From JAGOFO01 sp964522105 (lineage in GTDB: Bacteria > Myxococcota_A > UBA9042 > DTJE01): 64,000 nucleotides of DNA. Made by a program: the position numbers and the translations under genes. Each line of letters starts with the position of its first letter. Position 1 is the stretch's first letter. Below, piece after piece: positions 52,434 to 61,660 of this stretch. Below the pieces are notes generated by a model that saw only the letters and a program-made list of their open reading frames with translations, ran no database searches and was not told the DNA's origin. The stretch covers positions 51,814 to 115,813 of the forward strand of contig CAZFVA010000008.1 in assembly GCA_964522105.1 (NCBI GenBank), given 5' to 3'.

Positions 52434-54314
52434 ATGCGCAACAAGATCGGCAAGATTGACGTTTCTACAGGGCTGATTTTAGCCTGCTGCTATTTCGCGA
52501 TGCTGGCGTCAACGCTGGACATCGGGTACTCCCGGGATGAAGGCTTCTATTTCAGGGCGGCGGAAGAATATTCATACTGGTACGACGACCTGGTTGCCGA
52601 CCCGGCAAGGGCGTTTTCAAAAGAATCCGTTAACAAGAATTTTGCCTACAATTCGGAACATCCGGCCCTTCCCAAGATGATGTTCGCGCTTTCGTGGCGG
52701 CTGTTCGGGAACATGCACGACCCGGTTGCCGAACCGTGGTCGAAAGCCTGGTACCACAATTCAAAACCTCCGAAGCCGATTCTGGGACTGATGGCCGAAT
52801 CCACCGCGATGAGGCTGCCCGCACTGCTGCTTAACTCGGCGCTGGTCATGTTCATCTTCCTTTTCGGGGTGGAATTCTTCAACCGCCGCGTGGCACTTGT
52901 ATCTTCGCTGGCATGGATGTTCATGCCGCACGCCTTCTGGCACTCGCATCTGGCGTGTTTCGACATGCCGGTCACAGCCATGTGGTTTCTGACTGCCTGG
53001 CTGTTTTTGAAGGCGACCCCGCCCCTTGAAGAACGGCGCGCCAACCGCGGCCTCACGTGGAAACTGGCGGTCCTTACAGGTATTGCCTGGGGATTGTCAC
53101 TGTCGACGAAACATAACGCGTACTTCATGCCGATCGTCTTTTTGATCTGGTACCTGATTGCCAGATGGCGCGAAGTATTCCCTTACAAAAAGGGTTTTGC
53201 GTTCAAAAACATCCCCCCGGCGTTCTGGACAATGCTGTTTTTGGGGCCACTGGTCCTTTACATCACATGGCCCAAACTGTGGTTTGACCCGATCGGGCAC
53301 ATGAAGTTCTATATTTCATTTCACGCAAAGCACGAATATTACTGGGCATATTTTTTCGGGACCCTTTACACAAAGCCGCCTTTCCCGATCTCGTTCCCGT
53401 TTGTCATGTCGATGATGACTATCCCGGCGCCACTGGTGCTGCTTGGCATAACCGGACAACTGAAGGCGCTTCGGGAATGGTGGATGAAACGAAGCAACCG
53501 GGAATACAGAATTCCGGCTCTCCTGCCCGTGAAATCCAAAGACACAATCCTGTTTGTGTTCCTTAACTTTTTAATTCCTTTTGCCGTCATTGCCGCGCCA
53601 AACACGCCAATCTTCGGCGGAACCAAGCACTGGATGGCCGGCGTCCCGTTCTTTGCGCTGTTCATCGGACTTGGCTTTGAAACAGTCGTTTCAGGTGTCG
53701 GAGCCCTTCGCAGATACTCGCCGAGATGCTGCAACAAAGCGGTTCGCGCAGTTGCGGTGGCCGCCTGCCTGCTGGCGATTATGATTCCATCCGCCTGGGA
53801 CACATTTCACGGGCACACTAATGGCAGCACCTACTACAACGCGGCTTTCGGTGGATACGGCGCGATGGGCAAATATGGCATGCAGCGCGAATTCTGGGGC
53901 AACTCGGCATTTTCGGCCCTGCCCTGGCTGAACGACAACGCGAAGAAGAATGCGAAAGTTGATTTCCATGACACAGCCTGGGATTCGGTGCGCATGTACT
54001 GGCGCGACGGCCTTCTGCGAAAAGACATAAGGGCGGTCTGGGACTACGCGAAGGCCGACTACTATCTTTTCCACTGGCACAAGGAATTCCTGGACCTTGA
54101 ATCAAAAGCGCGGTCAAGCCTTGGCAATCCTGTACCGGTTCATGTCGTTGAACAGGACGGCGTCCCCCTGCTGAATGTGTATCAACGCGTTGATAACAAA
54201 CAGGAAAAAAGGCTTGAGGAACTTAAGAAGATTCAGGCCCCAATCATGCCGCGCCAGCCGTTACGGCCCAAACTTGTGCCACCGAAGGAAACAGTAACGG
54301 GAGGTGCCGAATGA
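52434..54314 (+). CDS. GT39/ArnT-like membrane glycosyltransferase
   Basis: 626 residues, about 10-12 membrane segments. N-terminal 'LDIGYSRDEGFYFRAAEEY' has the acidic Asp-Glu of loop 1 of the protein mannosyltransferase/ArnT family, and 'SEHPALPKMMFALSWRLFG' is the usual second motif (HPPLxK-like). These enzymes move a sugar from a polyprenyl-phosphate donor to a lipid or protein on the periplasmic side. The ~120-residue C-terminus is soluble. The substrate cannot be told. It overlaps the next gene by ATGA. Confidence 0.85.
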   Translation: MRNKIGKIDVSTGLILACCYFAMLASTLDIGYSRDEGFYFRAAEEYSYWYDDLVADPARAFSKESVNKNFAYNSEHPALPKMMFALSWRLFGNMHDPVAEPWSKAWYHNSKPPKPILGLMAESTAMRLPALLLNSALVMFIFLFGVEFFNRRVALVSSLAWMFMPHAFWHSHLACFDMPVTAMWFLTAWLFLKATPPLEERRANRGLTWKLAVLTGIAWGLSLSTKHNAYFMPIVFLIWYLIARWREVFPYKKGFAFKNIPPAFWTMLFLGPLVLYITWPKLWFDPIGHMKFYISFHAKHEYYWAYFFGTLYTKPPFPISFPFVMSMMTIPAPLVLLGITGQLKALREWWMKRSNREYRIPALLPVKSKDTILFVFLNFLIPFAVIAAPNTPIFGGTKHWMAGVPFFALFIGLGFETVVSGVGALRRYSPRCCNKAVRAVAVAACLLAIMIPSAWDTFHGHTNGSTYYNAAFGGYGAMGKYGMQREFWGNSAFSALPWLNDNAKKNAKVDFHDTAWDSVRMYWRDGLLRKDIRAVWDYAKADYYLFHWHKEFLDLESKARSSLGNPVPVHVVEQDGVPLLNVYQRVDNKQEKRLEELKKIQAPIMPRQPLRPKLVPPKETVTGGAE

Positions 54315-55189
54315 ATACTTCCCGGATAACGATTTTCAGCGGTCTTGCCATCCCGTTGTTTGCGCTGATTTACCTGTTAATTGACCTGACAATCGTGGCA
54401 AATGTTCCGAAGCCTGATGAACTTAAGGCCGCCGCCGACCACATCAGAAAAGACTGGAAGACAGGCGACCTGGTCGTGTTTTCACCCCAGTGGGCACAGG
54501 GCGCGTCACCGTGGCTGCAGGGCCTGAAAGTCGACACCGGCGAAAACAGTGACTGGTACGAAGCCCTGAAATACGAACGGGTGTGGGTCATCGGCTCGAC
54601 CTGCCAACGCAGCCACGAACGCGGCCAGAACCTGAAAAACGTCGACACCCGCGCATTCGGCAACGTCTTCGTGGATCTTCTGGAACCAGTCGGGGACAGC
54701 AAACTGGTTTACAGTTTCCGGGAAAATATCGGCGACGCTGTCGTGACTAAATTAAGCCCGAAAAGACGCGAACTGTGCAGCACTCTGAAAGACGGGCGCT
54801 GGTACTGCGGACGGGTTCATCCCTGGCTGTTTGTCGGGAAAGAATCTAAAGATACGGGTGGAAAGGTCCGGGACCTCATCTGGGCGCATGCCGTTGACAA
54901 GGCAACCATTGAGGTGGCGTATCCGAAGGTCCCCGCAGGCAAAACGATGACCGTTCACTACGGCCTGACTCAAAGGGCTTACGAAGCACGCGAGGGCGCC
55001 CCGGTCACATTCAAAATTGTCAGGAACAACGTCACGCTGTTTGAAGAAGTCCTTGCCCCCGACCGGGCCGGATGGTTTCGAAAAGACTTCCCGATGCCGG
55101 AAGATAAAGAGTCCGAGATCCGTTTTTTAGTGTCAACACCGAACGCTCAATCGCGCCAGATGTGCTTCACCGCTGATATCTGGAAATAA
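54311..55189 (+). CDS. Membrane-anchored protein of unknown function, partner of GT39-like enzyme
   Basis: 292 residues, starting within the stop of the upstream gene. One N-terminal membrane helix (~8-30), then a soluble domain, probably periplasmic. 'WKTGDLVVFSPQWAQGASPWL' and 'YERVWVIGSTCQRSH' resemble the soluble regions of some GT39-linked proteins, and the C-terminal half is beta-rich ('KTMTVHYGLTQRA', 'VTFKIVRNN'). I do not recognise a family. Tight coupling suggests it acts with the glycosyltransferase on the same substrate. Confidence 0.75.
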   Translation: MNTSRITIFSGLAIPLFALIYLLIDLTIVANVPKPDELKAAADHIRKDWKTGDLVVFSPQWAQGASPWLQGLKVDTGENSDWYEALKYERVWVIGSTCQRSHERGQNLKNVDTRAFGNVFVDLLEPVGDSKLVYSFRENIGDAVVTKLSPKRRELCSTLKDGRWYCGRVHPWLFVGKESKDTGGKVRDLIWAHAVDKATIEVAYPKVPAGKTMTVHYGLTQRAYEAREGAPVTFKIVRNNVTLFEEVLAPDRAGWFRKDFPMPEDKESEIRFLVSTPNAQSRQMCFTADIWK

Positions 55190-55283
55190 TTCACGTCTTA
55201 TTGCCGGTCTTTTTCTAAAATTTCCAGAGGATATCCGGTAAAATGGTCGATGCGCCGGTTTTCAACTTAACCAACAGGGCCTG

Positions 55284-56144
55284 ATGACTATGGAAAAAAG
55301 AACCTTGCTCATGGCCTTTGCAACAATCCTGTCATTATCGGTGCCCGCAATTCCGGCGGCGGCCAGGGACTATACCCCCGATCTTTCAGCCTTTTACAAC
55401 GTATGCAGTGGAACCGGGGACTGCACACCCGCAGTCGACAGCGCCGGTTTCCGCGACTTCGTATCCCAGATTGGCGAAGCGATGTCCCCCAGCTTCATGG
55501 GCCCGGCTAACACGCTCGGCTTCAATGGCCTTGAACTTACCTACAGCGCCGGATTCAGTCCTGTTGACCACACCGCCGGATACTGGAACGGCCATGGCGG
55601 CGATCAGCCCGGTGTCGCAAGAAACCCGGGCGACGTTTACTACACGAACCAGCTCAGAATCCGAAAAGGCCTGCCGTACAGCATTCAACTTGGCGGATCA
55701 GTAACTCACCTGTTTGAAAGCTCTTTGTGGGGGATCGGTCTCGACCTTTCATGGAGCTTCCTTGAAGGTTACAAAAAGGCGCCCGACCTCGGGATTGCCA
55801 TCTCGGTTGGAACGCTGCTCGGGGCGCAGGACCTGCTGATGATTCAGGTTAATGCGGCTTTCATAATCTCGAAGTCATTCAACGTGGCAGGACTTTTTAC
55901 GTTTGAACCTTATGCCGGTTACAACATGATGTTCGCGACGGCCGGCACGCATCTGACTTCAATGTGGTCATCCGACGGATACGGCAGCCAGTTTGCCATC
56001 AATCCCGAATTCATTCTGCGACACCGGATGGAAATGGGAATTAATGCTGTCGTCGAAAAGTTCGTGATTGGCGGAACCATGACCGTAGACTTCGTTTCTG
56101 CGCGCATGACCGGGTCAGTCAGGGTTGGCGTACGCTTCTGGTAG
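55284..56144 (+). CDS. Outer-membrane protein, probable beta barrel
   Basis: 286 residues. Signal peptide ends 'AIPAAA-RD'. The mature N-terminus has a Cys pair (CSGTGDC). Amphipathic strands follow ('GLELTYSAGF', 'SIQLGGSVTHLFESSLWGIGLDLSWSF', 'GLFTFEPYAGYNMMF') and the protein ends in an aromatic Trp ('GSVRVGVRFW'), as barrels assembled by BAM do. Specific function unknown. The start is either ATG 55284 or 55290. The last 26 bases overlap the end of the convergent vWA-FHA gene. Confidence 0.78.
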   Translation: MTMEKRTLLMAFATILSLSVPAIPAAARDYTPDLSAFYNVCSGTGDCTPAVDSAGFRDFVSQIGEAMSPSFMGPANTLGFNGLELTYSAGFSPVDHTAGYWNGHGGDQPGVARNPGDVYYTNQLRIRKGLPYSIQLGGSVTHLFESSLWGIGLDLSWSFLEGYKKAPDLGIAISVGTLLGAQDLLMIQVNAAFIISKSFNVAGLFTFEPYAGYNMMFATAGTHLTSMWSSDGYGSQFAINPEFILRHRMEMGINAVVEKFVIGGTMTVDFVSARMTGSVRVGVRFW

Positions 56145-57582
56145 GACCTGCTTCACTAACCGGCAATTTTATCAACAACTCGGTATTTCCCAGACTGATT
56201 ACATCGCCGCCCCTGACACACGCCCGCCGAATCCTGCGGTTGTTCAGCAGGACTCCGGCACCGTTACACAGGTCCTCGACCACAATAGTCTTTCCTTCAA
56301 CCGTGATGAAGCAGTGCCTTTCTGCAACCGACTTGTCGCGAACTCTGATGTCACAACCCCTTGACGTTCCGACAAGGTGATCATCCGCGTCCAGACAGAA
56401 GACCTGTCCGGTACAACACCCCGCAACTGCAACAATATAAGGAATACCTTCTTCGGCTGACCTTTTCACCGAGGCCCTGGACCGACCTTTGCGACTGAAT
56501 CTGCTGATCAGGAAAAAGGTCAGAATAAACGCGACGACGACGCAGGCCGCAACAACGGCCAGCCACGGCATAAGCCTTTTGAACGCGCCAGGTCTGGAAA
56601 CGAGCTGGCCGACAGAAACAGCCCCGGACACAACTTCACCGCCTGCTGTCCGCATGCGCAGATGCATTCTGGCCCCACCCGGAATCTTTCTGGAACCAAT
56701 CGGGAAAACCACTTTCTGCAGCGCACTTCCAGAAACGGCAGGCCCAAGCGAGGCAAGCGCATCGGGCAGATCCTCGCGAACGGCAGCCGACGCCAGAACG
56801 CCGCCATCGGCCAGGGCTTCGATACCGGACGGTTCACCGCCGTCTTCAAAACCGGCGACCAGCAGTTCAAGCCACACTCCATCCTGTTTTTCGGGAAGCA
56901 GTCCTTTCCACCAGTCGCGTGAAATCCGCTCGACGCTGTTGCCGTCAGTCACGACGACCACAACGTATCTGGACATGCCGGGGCGCCTGGAAAGCCAGTC
57001 CTTGATCACGCCGGAAAGAATGGTTGGAAGACGCATGCCCATGCCGGCAGAATCAAAGCGGCACAAACCGGCAACCGACTGATAGTCAGGAATCTGAACA
57101 CGCGCGGCAGTCTTCATCCCGCCTGAAAGGGCAACCGGGTCGCCGCCGGACTCGCCATAACAACCGACCGAAAAGTAATCTGAATTACCGACCGAATTGC
57201 GAAGCGACTTGATGCCTTCAAGGACGTATTCAATCGGCGGACGGCGGCGACGCAACGTTTCCACAAAGCCGGCAGTCGCGGGAACAAGCACAAGCACCGC
57301 GGTGTTTCTGTCAGTCTTGCGAAACGGCTCGACGCGCGAAGAAACGGCATTTTCCCCGCCATCAAAATCAAGGCTCCAGTCTGCAGAAGCTGACGAGCCA
57401 CCCGGCACACCATCAACCCACACATCGGCCAGAAACGAGATGTCACCGGCCTTTTCCCATGACGATGTGTCAACCGACCGCACGACGAAACTGTTTTCGG
57501 CGGCACCTGCGGAAGGGGACACGAACAGGGCAACACCGGCGACACTGGCGCAACAGGCCAACCAATTAATTTTATTAAACAT
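56119..57582 (-). CDS. Periplasmic vWA-like domain - membrane span - cytoplasmic FHA domain protein
   Basis: 487 residues. Signal peptide 1-27; residues ~45-290 resemble a von Willebrand A fold ('NTAVLVLVPATAGF' at the first strand, 'YVVVVVTDGNSVERI' at the fourth), with the DxSxS metal site not conserved. One membrane helix at ~337-361 followed by an Arg/Lys-rich stop-transfer. FHA domain ~395-470 ('HLVGTSRGCDIRVRDKSVAERHCFITVEGKTIVVEDL', 'GVLLNNRRI'), which should bind phosphothreonine in the cytoplasm. So it could pass an extracytoplasmic signal to a kinase-linked partner. 9 nt separate it from the FHA gene upstream. Confidence 0.83.
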   Translation of the reverse strand: MFNKINWLACCASVAGVALFVSPSAGAAENSFVVRSVDTSSWEKAGDISFLADVWVDGVPGGSSASADWSLDFDGGENAVSSRVEPFRKTDRNTAVLVLVPATAGFVETLRRRRPPIEYVLEGIKSLRNSVGNSDYFSVGCYGESGGDPVALSGGMKTAARVQIPDYQSVAGLCRFDSAGMGMRLPTILSGVIKDWLSRRPGMSRYVVVVVTDGNSVERISRDWWKGLLPEKQDGVWLELLVAGFEDGGEPSGIEALADGGVLASAAVREDLPDALASLGPAVSGSALQKVVFPIGSRKIPGGARMHLRMRTAGGEVVSGAVSVGQLVSRPGAFKRLMPWLAVVAACVVVAFILTFFLISRFSRKGRSRASVKRSAEEGIPYIVAVAGCCTGQVFCLDADDHLVGTSRGCDIRVRDKSVAERHCFITVEGKTIVVEDLCNGAGVLLNNRRIRRACVRGGDVISLGNTELLIKLPVSEAGPTRSVRQP

Positions 57583-57591
57583 AATGCACCA

Positions 57592-58092
57592 CTAAATAAA
57601 TGATTTGAATCGAACGGTAGTCGATGCGAACCGGACGACGTCGTTATCAACAATTCTGGTCCGGCTTACGCGACGCCCGTTCAGGAAGGTACCGGCCGGT
57701 GAGCCCTGGTCAATTAGAAGAAACTCGCCATGCGGGCCGGCAATCAAAGTCGCATGCCACGGCATGACCCCGGGATCGGTTACGACGACGGCCATATCAG
57801 CCTCGGTACCGATGCGATTGCGGCCGGAGTAAATCGTGAAAAAGCGCCCGGCCTGATCGCTGTCCCTGATGACCATCCACCCTGCAACCCGCGTTGTGTC
57901 CTGCACGATCGGCACGTCATCGGTGTCCGCCGGAACGTCCATCAACATTGTGCGGGCATCCGGGGCGGGAATATCAGACCGGCTTTCGTCGCGGCTCCTG
58001 GAATCGACTGCCGTTTTAAGGTAGCGGTGAGCCTGACGGACCTGACCGGCGCGCGGTATCGTAAGACTTGAAAAGAAGCCTCGTGCTGACAT
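57592..58092 (-). CDS. FHA-domain protein
   Basis: 166 residues, GGGGGAA before the ATG. The N-terminal ~70 residues are charged and probably flexible; the FHA domain covers ~75-163: 'FTIYSGRNRIGTEADMAVVVTDPGVMPWHATLI' and 'GTFLNGRRVSRTRIVDNDVVRF'. The Gly-Arg-Asn (GRN) and the Asn of 'LNGRRV' match phosphothreonine contacts; the usual Ser/His of SxxH is Pro-Trp-His here. It is cytoplasmic, without an enzymatic domain, and forms an operon with the vWA-FHA protein. No Ser/Thr kinase is seen in the window. Confidence 0.85.
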   Translation of the reverse strand: MSARGFFSSLTIPRAGQVRQAHRYLKTAVDSRSRDESRSDIPAPDARTMLMDVPADTDDVPIVQDTTRVAGWMVIRDSDQAGRFFTIYSGRNRIGTEADMAVVVTDPGVMPWHATLIAGPHGEFLLIDQGSPAGTFLNGRRVSRTRIVDNDVVRFASTTVRFKSFI

Positions 58093-58177
58093 GATTCCCC
58101 CAAAGAAAACAGTGGATTTGTTATCGCGTGATGATGGCGTACGAATCAGGAAAAAGCTGGACTAAGGCTGTCAGATT

Positions 58178-59482
58178 TCAGACTGGCTCGGGTACAAGTC
58201 CAACCGTGCCGTAAAGGTCAAGATAGGCCTGCGGGACACCGGTACACACTTTCAGGCGGGCGCAGGTGGCACAACATGGCGGGGTGGGATATTCGAACAG
58301 GATTTCCCTGTCGTGATCATTGGATGCCAGGTGGCGCAGCGACATCGGGACGCCGCAGACCGGGAAATCCTTGATGCTGACATTCACGATTTCAGCGGTC
58401 GAAATGATCTTGTCAGCACTTGCGGTCAGGGCTTCCAGGACCGTGTCGACCCTCGGAATGATCGCCCCGAGGATTTCATTATGGTTGGCGCAGTCGGCCA
58501 GCAGAAACTGGATCATGATGTCGGCACTGAAATGGGCAAGAATGTCCATGACAGAACCGATTTCACCGAGCGCATGCGATGTAAGAACAAAATGCCCGTT
58601 CAGCGAAACCGGGCAGGTCGAAAGATTTTTCAGGGCGTTCACGGCCTCGACAAAGGCTCCGGGCCTGCCGGCAACCGTGTCATGAGACTGTGAGGACGCT
58701 CCAAAAATGGTCACGGAAAGCTGGTAAAGGCCTGGAAGCGAAGCGAACCATACGGCCATTGATTTTTTTGACAGACGGTTAGTCGGAACGACCACATGCA
58801 GCGGACAGCCGCTCTCGGTTGAAATCAGGTCCATAATCGGGCCAAGGTGGCGATGCATCGACAGGTCATTGGAGTCTAAACGAATCGACCCGGGAATCCC
58901 TTTTTCCCGCGCTGGAATAATAACCTGTTCAATCAATGCCTTAACCAGTTCAAGGTCGCGATCCTGCAGGGACTGGTCGTTTGAGGCGTTGTACTTCGGG
59001 CAGAACACGCAGTTCTGAACACAATCGGTGTGAAGCTGCACGTACAGCTCGAAACGGTTTGAACCGGGCTGCAACTGCATCAGTTCATCAGGAAACGACG
59101 TGTAAACATTCCTTTCGAAGAATTCCCAGGTCGTGACCGGTTCTGGAAACCAGTTTTGAAAAATTGGCGTCCATTCGGCTTCGTCCAGCTTCACGGACAG
59201 AACTTCCAGAACGTTCATTGCCGCCTTGCTGAGCCCGGCCTGCGAATAGTTGGTGACGCGAAGAGCCTGCCACTGCAGGGCGACCTGCCCCCTGATGACG
59301 GGCCACGATTTAACCAGATTCGATCTGGTCGCATGGACCCTGATCAGAACCGGCCGACCTTCCAGATTCAAAAGGCCGTATATTTCCAACCCTGACATCA
59401 CATATTTATAGCTTTGAACCACAAACAGACCGGGAATGCCGAGGCTTTCCCGGACATAATTCGGATGCGGCAGCGGCAGCAT
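58178..59482 (-). CDS. Radical SAM protein with C-terminal Cys cluster
   Basis: 434 residues. An N-terminal ~145-residue region with no recognised domain precedes the radical SAM motif C154-x3-C158-x2-C161 ('HTDCVQNCVFCPKYN'). 'GSIRLDSNDLSMHRHLGPIMDLI' replaces the usual GGEP strand (GGEP is not present). C404-x2-C407-x5-C413 and then 'TGVPQAYLDLYGTVGL' closely matches the tail of the radical SAM enzyme at 31515-32435, so the two may be related or work on similar substrates. No precursor peptide or partner is adjacent; the downstream neighbour is unrelated UPF0210. Confidence 0.82.
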   Translation of the reverse strand: MLPLPHPNYVRESLGIPGLFVVQSYKYVMSGLEIYGLLNLEGRPVLIRVHATRSNLVKSWPVIRGQVALQWQALRVTNYSQAGLSKAAMNVLEVLSVKLDEAEWTPIFQNWFPEPVTTWEFFERNVYTSFPDELMQLQPGSNRFELYVQLHTDCVQNCVFCPKYNASNDQSLQDRDLELVKALIEQVIIPAREKGIPGSIRLDSNDLSMHRHLGPIMDLISTESGCPLHVVVPTNRLSKKSMAVWFASLPGLYQLSVTIFGASSQSHDTVAGRPGAFVEAVNALKNLSTCPVSLNGHFVLTSHALGEIGSVMDILAHFSADIMIQFLLADCANHNEILGAIIPRVDTVLEALTASADKIISTAEIVNVSIKDFPVCGVPMSLRHLASNDHDREILFEYPTPPCCATCARLKVCTGVPQAYLDLYGTVGLVPEPV

Positions 59483-59507
59483 AAGTTACCTCATCAAGCA
59501 CAACACA

Positions 59508-60884
59508 TCAATTTCGCAGGGAATTCATCGGAGCCGGGATACGTCCGCCACGCGCAATAAAGGTGCTGACATCGTACTTTTTCACGTCCATGACGATCAG
59601 TTCGCCAAGCAGTCCGCCAAGGTCGACGGTGTCGCCGAATTTGGCGCCTGGAATCGGTATCAGGCGGCAGGCGGTCGTCTTGTGGTTAATGACGCCGATT
59701 GCAAGTTCGTCGGCGATGATGGCGGCAATCGTGGAAGGCGGTGTATCACCGGGCAGCGCGACCATGTCCATGCCGACCGAGCAGATTGCGGTCATCGCTT
59801 CAAGCTTGTCCAGCGTCATGCATCCGAGCCTGGTCGCATCGACCATCCCGGCGTCTTCACTGATCGGGATGAATGCGCCCGAAAGCCCGCCGACAGAAGA
59901 CGACGCCATGACGCCACCCTTCTTGACTGCCTCGGTCAACAGGTAAAGGGCGGCCGTCGTGCCGTGCGCACCGACCATTTCGATGCCCATCGCTTCAATG
60001 ATTGCCGCGACCGAATCGCCTTTGGCAGGCGTAGGCGCAAGGGAAAGGTCCAGTACCCCGAACGTGACCGGCGGACCAAGACGGGCCACAACTTCACGGC
60101 CTATCAGCTCACCGGCGCGCGTAATTTTAAACGATGTGCGCTTGATGACTTCGGACAGCGCCTGAAAGTCCATAAGGCCGGGATCAAGCCGCTTGGCGCG
60201 TTCAATCGCGGCCAGCACGACGCCCGGTCCCGAAACACCGACGTTCAGAATGACATCCGGTTCACCGACACCGTGCATGGCGCCCGCAATAAACGGGTTA
60301 TCTTCAGGCGCGTTGGCAAAAACGACCAGACGCGCACAACCGGCCCCGTGCTTCGTCTTGTGGGCGGCCTCGCTCATGACCTCGCCCATCATGGCCGTCG
60401 CTTCCATGTTGATGCCGGTACGCGAAGACGCCAGATTGACCGAACAACAGACGCGCGTAGTCGCCGCAAGCACGTCAGGCAGGCTGCGCATTAACATCGC
60501 AGACCCGGTGGTCGCGCCTTTCTGAACCAGCGCGGAATACCCGGCAATGTAGTCAATCCCGCAGGTTACAGCGGCCTTTTCCATCGCCAGCGCGGCTGCC
60601 ATGAACGACTCGCGGGGGGCACCTTCCAGCATCAGGGCCATCGGCGTAACGGACACCCGCTTGTTTACAATCGGGATGCCGTACATGTTTTCAACTTCAT
60701 TGGCACACTCGACAAGCCGCCCCGCATTTTCACAGACCCGGTCATAGACATATTTTGAAACGGTTGCGGGGTCTTTGCCGGGACAGCCCAGCATGCATAT
60801 GCCCATCGTGACGGTCCTGATATCAAGGTTTTCAGCCTCGACCATCCGGATCGTTTCAGTAATTTCATCTGGTCGGTATATCAA
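59508..60884 (-). CDS. UPF0210 (DUF711, PFL-like) protein
   Basis: 458 residues from a TTG start at 60884, four bases after GGAGGG. The whole length matches UPF0210/DUF711: 'MGICMLGCPGKDPATVSKYVYDRV', 'GIPIVNKRVSVTPMALMLEG', 'VCCSVNLASSRTGINMEA', 'AGMVDATRLGCMTLDKLEAMTAICSVGMDMVALPGDTPPSTIAAIIADE', and C-terminal 'GRIPAPMNSLRN'. The fold is related to glycyl-radical enzymes in older annotation, but the function is unknown. It is almost always paired with a small UPF0237 ACT protein, as here (64 nt upstream). Confidence 0.92.
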   Translation of the reverse strand: MIYRPDEITETIRMVEAENLDIRTVTMGICMLGCPGKDPATVSKYVYDRVCENAGRLVECANEVENMYGIPIVNKRVSVTPMALMLEGAPRESFMAAALAMEKAAVTCGIDYIAGYSALVQKGATTGSAMLMRSLPDVLAATTRVCCSVNLASSRTGINMEATAMMGEVMSEAAHKTKHGAGCARLVVFANAPEDNPFIAGAMHGVGEPDVILNVGVSGPGVVLAAIERAKRLDPGLMDFQALSEVIKRTSFKITRAGELIGREVVARLGPPVTFGVLDLSLAPTPAKGDSVAAIIEAMGIEMVGAHGTTAALYLLTEAVKKGGVMASSSVGGLSGAFIPISEDAGMVDATRLGCMTLDKLEAMTAICSVGMDMVALPGDTPPSTIAAIIADELAIGVINHKTTACRLIPIPGAKFGDTVDLGGLLGELIVMDVKKYDVSTFIARGGRIPAPMNSLRN

Positions 60885-60948
60885 CTGGCCCTCCGGTCAT
60901 CCATGCGGCAACGGCGACTCGCACCTGCCGCGACGTGACTGACGTGGT

Positions 60949-61578
60949 TCAGATTCTGTGCATGGCCTTCATAATGGCCTCGTGCATCACCATCATTTCG
61001 GCGCCGACAGCACGGCCGGCAACTTCGACGCGGTTCTTGAACTCTTTAAAGTTCATGCCGCCTTTCATGGTGTCCAGGTTCACAATAAAAATCATGGAAA
61101 AGAAGTTCGACACGATCGTCTGGCTGATGTCCTGAATGTCCGTTCCACAATCGGATATTGCAGACGTGATCGCGGCGGCCATACCGGGCTGATTCTTCCC
61201 GGTCGCGACGACGATCGCGCGGTTAGGCTCGCCGGCCTGGTGGGCGGCGATGCGTTCACCGGCGCCACTGTCCGCAAGCGGCGAATATGACGGGATAAAC
61301 CGGCGATCAGCTTCGTTGGTCGATGAAAGCGCACGGACGACTTCGTCAGCAATCGCCTTCTTCAGCCTGTCATCCGCAGGACCGCGACTGCCACTGATCG
61401 GGTCACGTGGAAACGACTCGGCGGACGGCACGGAACCCTGGGCATAAACAAGACGAATCCCCTGTCTTGCCGCGTGTTCACGGGCAAGCGGGGTAACAAT
61501 CATGTTGGAATCAACTTCGATCAAACCTTTGGTGGCCAGCGCCTCCACGTCTTTCTCGGTGATAATTCTTTTTGACAC
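60949..61578 (-). CDS. UPF0237-type ACT-domain protein with EutQ-like N-terminal extension
   Basis: 209 residues, GTG start after AGAGGT. Residues ~118-205 form the UPF0237 ACT domain ('AIVVATGKNQPGMAAAITSAISDCGTDIQDISQTIV', 'MNFKEFKNRVE'), usually a stand-alone ~90-residue protein. The extra ~115-residue N-terminus opens 'ITEKDVEALATKGLIEVDSNMIVTPLAREHAARQGIRLVY', a pattern (VTPxAREHAxxxGI) seen at the start of EutQ-type and other microcompartment-associated proteins. An adjacent EutN-like gene supports this link. ACT domains sense small ligands, commonly amino acids. Confidence 0.8.
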   Translation of the reverse strand: MSKRIITEKDVEALATKGLIEVDSNMIVTPLAREHAARQGIRLVYAQGSVPSAESFPRDPISGSRGPADDRLKKAIADEVVRALSSTNEADRRFIPSYSPLADSGAGERIAAHQAGEPNRAIVVATGKNQPGMAAAITSAISDCGTDIQDISQTIVSNFFSMIFIVNLDTMKGGMNFKEFKNRVEVAGRAVGAEMMVMHEAIMKAMHRI

Positions 61579-61660
61579 AGTGACCTCTGTTTCAAGACCT
61601 TTTATTCATTGGAAAACCGGGCGCATGCCCGTTTCAAGTTCAGCCAGATGCGCACCGACT

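Noticed and set aside
59682..60494. 270-codon plus-strand frame opposite the UPF0210 gene
   Set aside because: Arg/Asp/His-rich shadow of a conserved gene; no ribosome site or family match.
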